This document shows positions 6,063-11,544 of a DNA stretch of 11,544 nucleotides, piece by piece. The position numbers were made by a program, and so were the translations under genes. This DNA comes from Phycisphaerales bacterium. GTDB lineage: Bacteria; Planctomycetota; Phycisphaerae; SM23-33. The notes under the pieces were generated by a model. It saw nothing but the letters and a program-made list of their open reading frames with translations. It did no database searches and was not told the origin of the DNA. Location: contig PMYM01000086.1 in NCBI GenBank assembly GCA_003171235.1, positions 1-11,544 on the forward strand. Reading direction: 5' to 3'. Numbering within the stretch: position 1 is the first letter of the stretch; each line of letters begins with the position of its first letter.

Positions 6063-8084
6063 ATGAGACACGGAATAGCGGCATTGAAATGGAAAACGGC
6101 GGCTTTGACGGCCGCCATGGCGGCGAGCTTGGTTGTCCAGGCTGCATGGGCGCAGGACAAGGAGGCCAAGGGCGATCTGCACCTGCCGCAGGATCGCCGC
6201 ATCTCCTTCAACCAGAACCTCACCGACGGGGCCGGCTACACTTGGGACCTGCAATACGGGCTTACCATCGGTCAAGGCTTAAACTACATTTACAACGGCG
6301 GGGGCATGCGCCTGCAGGTCCGCAATTCAAACTTGAATTATGGCGGGCAAGGTTTCATGAACAGCGCCGGGGACGAAATCGAGATCGGCCCGATGAACCT
6401 GGGCGGCGTCCAGGTCTACCGCCGCTGCAAGGTGTACAAGGACGTGGGCCTGGCTCGCTGGCTGGACATCTTCGTCAACACCACCGGCCAGGCCCAGAAC
6501 CTGCCGATGGGCGTCTACAGCAATATCAACGTGAATGTCGCCCAGGTCATTACCGCATCGGGGGAGGCTGTCTTCGGCGAGAAGGACTTTGCCTTCATTA
6601 CCGAGCACCAGGGCAATCAGGCGGCACTGCTGCACATACCCTGCGGCCCCAAGAGCAAGCTTCGCCCGACGGTCAGCGCGACTGTCAACAACAACACGAT
6701 CGGGTTCAACTACGATCTGAGCGTGCCGGCCAACGGCGCCGTGATTATCTGCTACTTCGAGGGCCAGGGGCGAAGCAGCGCGGAATTGAAGGAACGGCTC
6801 AAGGCCTTCCGCCCGTCGGCCATGCTCAAGGACCTTTCGGGCGAGGTGCGAAAGCTGATCGCCAACTTCCCCAACGAGAGCGAACTGGGCGAGATCGAAC
6901 TGGCTCGCACCGGGGCGTATGACACGGTGGTGCGCAAGAACGGCGACATAATCTACGGCCAGATCGCCAACGAGAATTTCACCGTCGAGGCCTTCTACGG
7001 CACGCTGCCCCTGCCGGCCAAGGACGTCATCGGCTTTGCCGAGGTTCCCGGGCAGGACCAGCAGGTGCGGGCGGTGCTCTCGGGCGGGCAGGTCATCACC
7101 GGCCGGCTCAAGGACAACTTCCTGCTGCTGAAGCTGCCCACCGGCGGGGAGTTGAAGATCGGCTTGGACAAGCTCAGCCAGTGCTCCTACCGCATCTCCA
7201 AGGAAAAGCCCCAGGAGACGGTGATGAAGGATCCGCTGATCGTGCTGCGCAGCGGCGACCGGCTGGCCTTCGAGATGGGCAAGCTGGCCTGCACCTTCCA
7301 GACCCGCCACGGCCAGATTGCCCTCAGGGGCCAGGACCTCGCCGAGATCAAGTTCTCCCACGACGAGCACGGCGTTCACCGTGTGTGCTTCTCCAACCAG
7401 AGCGTGCTGGCCGGCGTGCTGGGGCCCGAGCAGATTTCCCTGCCCATCAAGTACGACCCGCGCATCCGCCTGGACATCCCGCGCGACATGATCCTGTCCA
7501 TCCGCTTCCCCGGCGAACCAAAGGAATCCGACAATCTCGCCTGCCTGAGCCTCAACAACGAGGACAAACTCTACGGCCAGCTCAAGGACGCCGCCTACGA
7601 GATCGACACCGAGTTCGGCCCGGTGACCGTCAAGCCCTGCAACGTGGTGGCCATGAGCTTCGACCGCAACCAGCCCTTCTGGGTGGCGATGAAGTTCTGG
7701 AACGGCAGCACCCTGCGGGGGCGCATGAAACAGCAGTCGCTGAAGTTCCAAATCCAGCCCGGGCCGGAGCTGGACGTCAACATCGGGCAGATCGCCAGCC
7801 TGGACTGCCCCGAGGCCCTGCCGCCCGAGGAGACCGTAAAGCAGGTCGAAAAGCTGGTGGGGCAGTTGGAGGCCGCCAACTTCAAGGACCGCCAGGAGGC
7901 CCAGGAAGCCTTGGAAAAGATGGGGCCGATGATCCTGCCCCTGCTGAAGAAAGCCCTCACCGCTAAGGACCCGGAGGCACGCCAGCGCCTCACGGCCATC
8001 ATCGAGAAACTCGGCGGCAGCGTGCCGGACACAAAGCCTCCCCCCGCGGTGGACGTGGATGAGGACGCTCAGGGTTCCGGGTGA
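6063..8084 (+). CDS. Exported six-repeat beta protein with HEAT-like tail (paralog A)
   Basis: The product is 673 residues. Its signal peptide (hydrophobic 12-28) probably cleaves at AWA30/QD. Residues about 40-250 form a beta-rich domain with conserved DEIEIGP and ARWLDIFVNTTG motifs. Residues about 288-581 carry six related units of roughly 40 residues, starting near 288, 336, 392, 440, 492 and 540. Each has a turn such as KNGDIIYGQ, SGDRLAF or NGSTLRGR, then a strand, a G-x-(L/V/I)-x-(L/V) strand and a final hydrophobic strand. Residues about 589-651 form a HEAT-like helical module with FKDRQEAQEALEKMGP. The ATG at 6063 is preferred to a TTG 6 nt earlier because AGGGA lies 7 nt upstream. 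The downstream neighbour is a clear paralog. No enzyme motif is visible; an envelope scaffold or binding role is inferred. I do not recognise a named family. Confidence 0.85.
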   Translation: MRHGIAALKWKTAALTAAMAASLVVQAAWAQDKEAKGDLHLPQDRRISFNQNLTDGAGYTWDLQYGLTIGQGLNYIYNGGGMRLQVRNSNLNYGGQGFMNSAGDEIEIGPMNLGGVQVYRRCKVYKDVGLARWLDIFVNTTGQAQNLPMGVYSNINVNVAQVITASGEAVFGEKDFAFITEHQGNQAALLHIPCGPKSKLRPTVSATVNNNTIGFNYDLSVPANGAVIICYFEGQGRSSAELKERLKAFRPSAMLKDLSGEVRKLIANFPNESELGEIELARTGAYDTVVRKNGDIIYGQIANENFTVEAFYGTLPLPAKDVIGFAEVPGQDQQVRAVLSGGQVITGRLKDNFLLLKLPTGGELKIGLDKLSQCSYRISKEKPQETVMKDPLIVLRSGDRLAFEMGKLACTFQTRHGQIALRGQDLAEIKFSHDEHGVHRVCFSNQSVLAGVLGPEQISLPIKYDPRIRLDIPRDMILSIRFPGEPKESDNLACLSLNNEDKLYGQLKDAAYEIDTEFGPVTVKPCNVVAMSFDRNQPFWVAMKFWNGSTLRGRMKQQSLKFQIQPGPELDVNIGQIASLDCPEALPPEETVKQVEKLVGQLEAANFKDRQEAQEALEKMGPMILPLLKKALTAKDPEARQRLTAIIEKLGGSVPDTKPPPAVDVDEDAQGSG

Positions 8085-8091
8085 ACGAGAC

Positions 8092-8159
8092 GGCATGGCG
8101 GGCATTGCCCCCGCAGTTCTTCGGCGCCTGTGGTGTGAAGCCTGCAGCCTGTAGCCTCT
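8092..8159. repeat. Short repeats between the two paralogs
   Basis: The 95-bp spacer contains ggcatggcgggcattgcccccgc, listed here only as ggcatgg (8092-8098) followed by a gggca/tgccc hairpin. The same ggcatgg...tgccc arrangement occurs at 4234 and 10296. Then come three 7-bp units agcctgc, agcctgt and agcctct (8139-8159). No terminator or clear promoter is seen, so the two paralogs may be cotranscribed. Confidence 0.45.
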
Positions 8160-8179
8160 GTTTGCCCTAAAGGAAATGA

Positions 8180-10255
8180 ATGATGGGTCTTTTTGATCGA
8201 CGGAAGCGTTTGGCCTGGGTGTCGGCGTTGGCGGTGCTCGGCTGCGCCGGCCTGGGATATGGGCAGACGCGTGTTTTCGAGCGGCTTGCTGCTCTCGGCG
8301 GCAGCCCCTTTGGAGCCGGCGCCTCGGCAAGTGCGGAAGGCATCCACATTCAATCCGACCGCCAGACCAACTTCTCCTGGACCATGCCCGACTCCAAGGG
8401 CGGGCGGTGGGATATCTACAACGACGGCCGCGTCAGCAACGGCATCAACAACGCCTACGACAGCGGCATGCAGCTCCAGGTGAACAGCCAGCCCTTCCAG
8501 AATTCCAACGTCGGCCGGCTAAGCAAGGATGGCAACGAGGTGGAGATCGGCCCCTGGCGGGTGGGCAACGTTTCCATCTCCCGCCGCATCTTCATCAACG
8601 CCCAGGGCGGTTATTGCCGCTGGATCGACATCTTCGAGAACACCTCCGACGCGGCCGCCAAACTGCCGGTCCGCTACTACTCCAACATGGGCGACAGCAG
8701 CCAGCAGGTAGTTGCCTCTTCCGGCGCCGCCGCCGTGACGGAGAAGGACTGGGCGGCGGCCACCTGGGGCCCAAACGGCAGCAGCCGCCCGGCCGTGGCC
8801 CACGTCTTCGCCTCGCCCCACGCCGCCGTCCGCCCGCGCATTACGCTCAGCCCGAACGATGACAATATCTACCTGGATGTCGCGCTGGATGTGCCCTCCC
8901 ATAAGGCCGTCGCCCTGTGCGTGTTCGAGGCCCAGCGGCCCAGCCTGGCCGTCGCCGGCGAGTTTATCAAGGGCTTCAAGCCCTCCGATGAAATCCGCGG
9001 CCTGCCCGCCGCCCTGCGGCGCATCATCCTCAACATCGCCGACCCGGGGCTGCTGGTCGGCGGCATCGAGATCCGGCGGGAGGAAGCGGGCGAGCTGGTG
9101 GTCCTCCGCAACGGCGACGAGATGCGCGGAACCGTCGCCAACGACAAGTTCGCCCTCAAGACCGCTTACGGGGCGATGGAGCTGCCGGCCGGGAAGGTTT
9201 TCGGCATGATCAGCCTGTCCGGCGAATCGGCCCGTATGCACCTGGTGCTGGAGGGCGGGCAGGTGCTGGCCGGCGAATTGGCCGACCCCATCGTGCTCCG
9301 CCTGCAGGGGGGCACGGAACTGAAGCTGCCCGCCGGCGGCGTCAGGCAGGTGGGCTATCGCATTTCGCCCCAGAAGCCAGAGCAACTGGCCGTGACCGAC
9401 CCGCTGCTGGTGCTGCGGGCGGGCGAGCGGCTGGCGCTGGAGCCTGCGGGCGGGCCGATGTCATTCCTCACGCCCTTCGGCACGCTGGCCCTGTCGCCGG
9501 GCGACCTGGCGGCCATCAACCTGGACATGCCCTCCGGGGCCCTTCACCAGGCCCTCTTCCGCAACGGCTCAGCCCTGGCGGGGCTGCTGACCGAGCAGAA
9601 ACTGTCCTTCAAGCTCAAGCTCGGCCCGACCCTGCAAGTGGCCCCCGAGAACCTTTCGCAGATGCTGTTTCCCGCCGCCGCCATCGAAAACACTAAACTC
9701 GCCTGCGTCAACCTGCGTAACGGCGATGCCCTGTACGGCCAACTGGCTGATAAACGCTGGACGGTCAAGAACGAGTTCGGCAACGACGTGGAGGTCGCCT
9801 GCGACGAGATCCGCGCCGCGGAGTTTTCCTCCGAGGCCTTCGGCCAGGTCAAGGTGACGCTGGAGAACGGCTCGCAGATCGGCGGCCGGCTGGCCAGCGA
9901 CTACGTCAACTTCAAGATCGAGCCCGGCCCGGCGGTAAAGCTGTTCATCGGCCACGCGACTTCCCTGAGCGGCGCGGCCAATCCGGCGGCGACCGCCGCC
10001 ACGACCACCGCTTCGGCCCCGACGACCACCCGAGCGGTCCCCGCGGCGGCGCCGGCGCCCGAGATCCAACTGCGGCGGCAGAAGCTTCAGCAGGAGATCG
10101 CCGAACTGGAAAACCAGCTTGAATCACTGCAGAGACAGCATGAGATTGCGTTGCAGAACGGCAAGCCGGTTGAGGCCGTCGAGGCGCAGGCCGCGAGTAG
10201 GGCTATGATGGATCGGCTTGCCAAAGCCCATCAAATGCTGAAGGAAATCCAGTAG
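8180..10255 (+). CDS. Exported six-repeat beta protein with coiled-coil tail (paralog B)
   Basis: The 691-residue product is homologous to its upstream neighbour. The N-terminal domain shares NEVEIGP (DEIEIGP in A), CRWIDIFENTSD (ARWLDIFVNTTG in A) and the surrounding order of strands. Six beta units start near residues 306, 352, 409, 456, 507 and 555 with NGD/NGS-type turns such as LRNGDEMRG, LRNGDALYG and LENGSQIGG. An Ala/Thr/Pro linker (about 598-627) leads to a coiled coil (628-691) rich in L, E and Q heptads, in place of A's HEAT-like module. The signal region ends VLGC22 then GYG28/QT, so it may be a lipoprotein or cleaved by signal peptidase I. AAGGA lies 5 nt before ATG 8180 and 8 nt before ATG 8183; either could start. 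The coiled coil suggests oligomerisation. Function is unknown and there are no catalytic motifs. Confidence 0.85.
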   Translation: MMGLFDRRKRLAWVSALAVLGCAGLGYGQTRVFERLAALGGSPFGAGASASAEGIHIQSDRQTNFSWTMPDSKGGRWDIYNDGRVSNGINNAYDSGMQLQVNSQPFQNSNVGRLSKDGNEVEIGPWRVGNVSISRRIFINAQGGYCRWIDIFENTSDAAAKLPVRYYSNMGDSSQQVVASSGAAAVTEKDWAAATWGPNGSSRPAVAHVFASPHAAVRPRITLSPNDDNIYLDVALDVPSHKAVALCVFEAQRPSLAVAGEFIKGFKPSDEIRGLPAALRRIILNIADPGLLVGGIEIRREEAGELVVLRNGDEMRGTVANDKFALKTAYGAMELPAGKVFGMISLSGESARMHLVLEGGQVLAGELADPIVLRLQGGTELKLPAGGVRQVGYRISPQKPEQLAVTDPLLVLRAGERLALEPAGGPMSFLTPFGTLALSPGDLAAINLDMPSGALHQALFRNGSALAGLLTEQKLSFKLKLGPTLQVAPENLSQMLFPAAAIENTKLACVNLRNGDALYGQLADKRWTVKNEFGNDVEVACDEIRAAEFSSEAFGQVKVTLENGSQIGGRLASDYVNFKIEPGPAVKLFIGHATSLSGAANPAATAATTTASAPTTTRAVPAAAPAPEIQLRRQKLQQEIAELENQLESLQRQHEIALQNGKPVEAVEAQAASRAMMDRLAKAHQMLKEIQ

Positions 10256-10287
10256 TTCTCGCCTCCCGCCGGCGAACCGAGAAACTC

Positions 10288-10430
10288 TTCGGGTGGCATG
10301 GTCACGCTTCCTTTCGCGTGACCATGTTTAGCCTTTCAGTTACGGCAGGACCACACTGTTTCGGCCAGACGCCAGGGTTGCCAAGTCTTTCATGGCCGCC
10401 GCACAAGACGCGGCTGCCATGCCACCCGAA
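10288..10430. repeat. Head-to-head REP doublet
   Basis: The 210-bp spacer 10256-10465 has no gene. It is dominated by an inverted repeat with perfect 14-bp ends, ttcgggtggcatgg (10288-10301) and ccatgccacccgaa (10417-10430). Each end carries its own hairpin: catggtcacgc/gcgtgaccatg (10297-10326, perfect 11 bp, loop 8) and catggccgccgc/gcggctgccatg (10391-10421, 12 bp with one mismatch, loop 7). Two copies of a GGGTGGCATGG-hairpin unit face each other, as in REP/BIME doublets mobilised by RAYT transposases; a MITE is the alternative. No transposase lies nearby. Confidence 0.7.
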
Positions 10431-10459
10431 ATGGCCGACCACCCGGCATCCGTATCTGC

Positions 10460-10475
10460 CCCGACTTACGTCGGG
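10460..10475 (-). terminator. Small hairpin spanning the phosphohexomutase stop codon
   Basis: cccgac (10460-10465) and gtcggg (10470-10475) pair perfectly around ttac, which contains the complement of the TAA stop (10466-10468). There is no T-run on either side, so termination would have to be factor-assisted. It may instead be chance or affect translation end. The REP doublet just beyond could also shield the 3' end. Confidence 0.3.
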
Positions 10476-11544
10476 AGCACCTGGTTGACGACCTGGCGGA
10501 CCTCGTCGCTGAGTCGCTGGGCGTCGGCGGCGCCAGGGGCCTCAGCCGTGATCCGCATGATGGGCTCGGTGTTGGATGCCCGGATGAGCACCCAGCCTTC
10601 GGGCAGGTCTATACGCAGGCCGTCGATGTCACAGGCGCGGGCCTCCGCCCGGCCGGCGAAGTGCGCCTTTACCGCCGCCACAATCGGCCCGACGGCCTCG
10701 GCTGGGCAGGCGAACTTGTCCTTGAGCATGGCGTAGCTGGGGATCTGGCTGACCAGTTGGCTAAGCGGCAGGTCCGTCTCGGCCAGGTAATTCAGAACCA
10801 GGGCCATGCCCGAGAGGCTGTTGCGCACGCCGACCACGCGCGGATCGATCACGCCGCCGCCGCCCTCGCCCCCGAAGACGCAGTTCTTTGCCTTCATCAT
10901 GGCCACGACGTTGGCCTCGCCCACGGCCGAGCGGTGCAGCCTCACGCCCGCCTCGGCCGCCACGTCGTCCATTATTCGGCTGGAGGAAAGGTTGGTGGCG
11001 ATGTCGCCCCTGGTGTGCCGCAGCACGAACCGCCCAGCCAGGGCCTGCGAATACTCCTCGCCGATGTACCGCCCGTTTTCGTCCACGATGGCCAGGCGGT
11101 CGGCGTCGGGGTCCTGGGCAAAGCCAACCTGGGCCCCGCCGCGGCGGACGGCCTCGCATAGACCGGTGAGATTCTTGGCCAGCGGCTCGGGCTCGTGGGC
11201 GAATTGGCCGGTGGGCTGGCCGTTAAGCACGCTTACCTGGCAGCCCAACGCCTCCAGCAGCTTTGGCCCGGCGTGGCAGCCGGCGCCGTTGATGCAGTCG
11301 ATGGCCACGCGGAAACACTTTGCCCGGATGGCCCCAGCGTCCACCGTCGCCAGCACGGCCTGCACGTGCTGGTCGTGGGTCTGGGCATTGGCGGTGACGC
11401 GCCCGCGCCGGGTGGCCGGGGTGAACTTGCCCTCCTGCCAGATGGCCCTTAAGCGAGCGGCCTGATCGGCCGGCAGGTTCAGGCCTTCGGGCGTCATGAA
11501 CTTGATGCCGTTGTAGGGCAGGGGATTGTGGCTGGCGGTGATGA
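10466..11544 (-). CDS. Phosphohexomutase, probably GlmM-like (5' end missing)
   Basis: The gene runs off the right edge. About 359 C-terminal residues are present and roughly 90-100 are missing. The frame stays open past the internal ATG at 11497 and reads ITASHNPLPYNGIKF at the edge, so the phosphorylated active-site Ser is at 11531-11533. Other family marks are the Mg2+ loop DPDADR (11096-11113), the sugar-binding loop GGEGGGGVI (around 10855-10877) and the phosphate-binding RASNTEP (10562-10582). Alpha-D-phosphohexomutases move phosphate between C6 and C1 of a hexose. The GGEGGGG loop resembles archaeal-type or planctomycete 'phosphoglucosamine mutase' more than classical bacterial GlmM (GGEQSGH), so glucosamine-phosphate, mannose or glucose specificity is open. 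GlmM would feed UDP-GlcNAc for wall and LPS synthesis. It is convergent with the exported-paralog genes. Confidence 0.93.
   Translation of the reverse strand, partial: ITASHNPLPYNGIKFMTPEGLNLPADQAARLRAIWQEGKFTPATRRGRVTANAQTHDQHVQAVLATVDAGAIRAKCFRVAIDCINGAGCHAGPKLLEALGCQVSVLNGQPTGQFAHEPEPLAKNLTGLCEAVRRGGAQVGFAQDPDADRLAIVDENGRYIGEEYSQALAGRFVLRHTRGDIATNLSSSRIMDDVAAEAGVRLHRSAVGEANVVAMMKAKNCVFGGEGGGGVIDPRVVGVRNSLSGMALVLNYLAETDLPLSQLVSQIPSYAMLKDKFACPAEAVGPIVAAVKAHFAGRAEARACDIDGLRIDLPEGWVLIRASNTEPIMRITAEAPGAADAQRLSDEVRQVVNQVLPT

Noticed and set aside
5015..6223. A 402-codon minus-strand frame
   Set aside because: It lies antisense to the transglutaminase-like lipoprotein, whose catalytic triad is clear. 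No ribosome-binding site or recognisable domain.
8139..8159. Three agcct units as a CRISPR or larger direct-repeat array
   Set aside because: Units are only 7 bp, contiguous without spacers and imperfect.
6327..8330. A 667-codon open frame on the minus strand
   Set aside because: It is antisense to the first repeat protein. The plus-strand frame has a signal peptide, ribosome-binding site, domain repeats and a paralog; the minus frame shows only His/Gly/Leu-rich low-information sequence typical of GC-rich shadows.
10466..11497. Internal ATG as the start of the phosphohexomutase
   Set aside because: The open frame continues to the window edge and includes the essential TASHNP active-site motif upstream of that ATG.

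Overview
The window is 11.5 kb of GC-rich bacterial DNA. It most likely comes from a planctomycete, possibly Phycisphaerae-like. This is inferred from large secreted proteins with repeated 'NGD' beta-motifs, HEAT-like tails and lipoproteins with Ala/Thr/Pro linkers, plus palindromic GGCATGG-type repeats in most spacers. No rRNA, tRNA or CRISPR array was seen.

Layout, left to right. Bases 1-170 hold no gene but carry nested inverted repeats and a tandem 17-bp motif that resembles an insertion-sequence end. A minus-strand HEAT-repeat lipoprotein (171-1349) follows. It is divergent from a plus-strand GH5-like TIM-barrel protein (1564-2553) whose two expected catalytic glutamates are Arg and Asp. 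The spacer between them holds a good sigma70-like promoter and a nested hairpin. A shared hairpin terminator (2539-2568) separates the GH5-like gene from a convergent small exported DUF5666-like protein (2616-2969, minus). Next is a Dus-family tRNA-dihydrouridine synthase (3247-4230), which may be leaderless.

After a spacer full of palindromes (4231-4399) comes a run of three codirectional exported proteins: a transglutaminase-like lipoprotein whose lipobox is duplicated by a perfect 27-bp tandem repeat (4400-5935), and two tandem paralogs (6063-8084 and 8180-10255). The paralogs share an N-terminal beta-rich domain and six about 50-residue beta repeats, but end differently: one in a HEAT-like module, the other in a coiled coil. 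A REP doublet (10288-10430) separates them from the minus-strand 3' part of a phosphohexomutase gene (10466 to window end).

Dus and the phosphohexomutase are housekeeping genes (tRNA modification; sugar-phosphate or cell-wall precursor metabolism). The lipoproteins and exported repeat proteins are probably cell-envelope components. The transglutaminase-like lipoprotein plus tandem paralogs form the most promising undescribed unit, though no function can be assigned from sequence alone.
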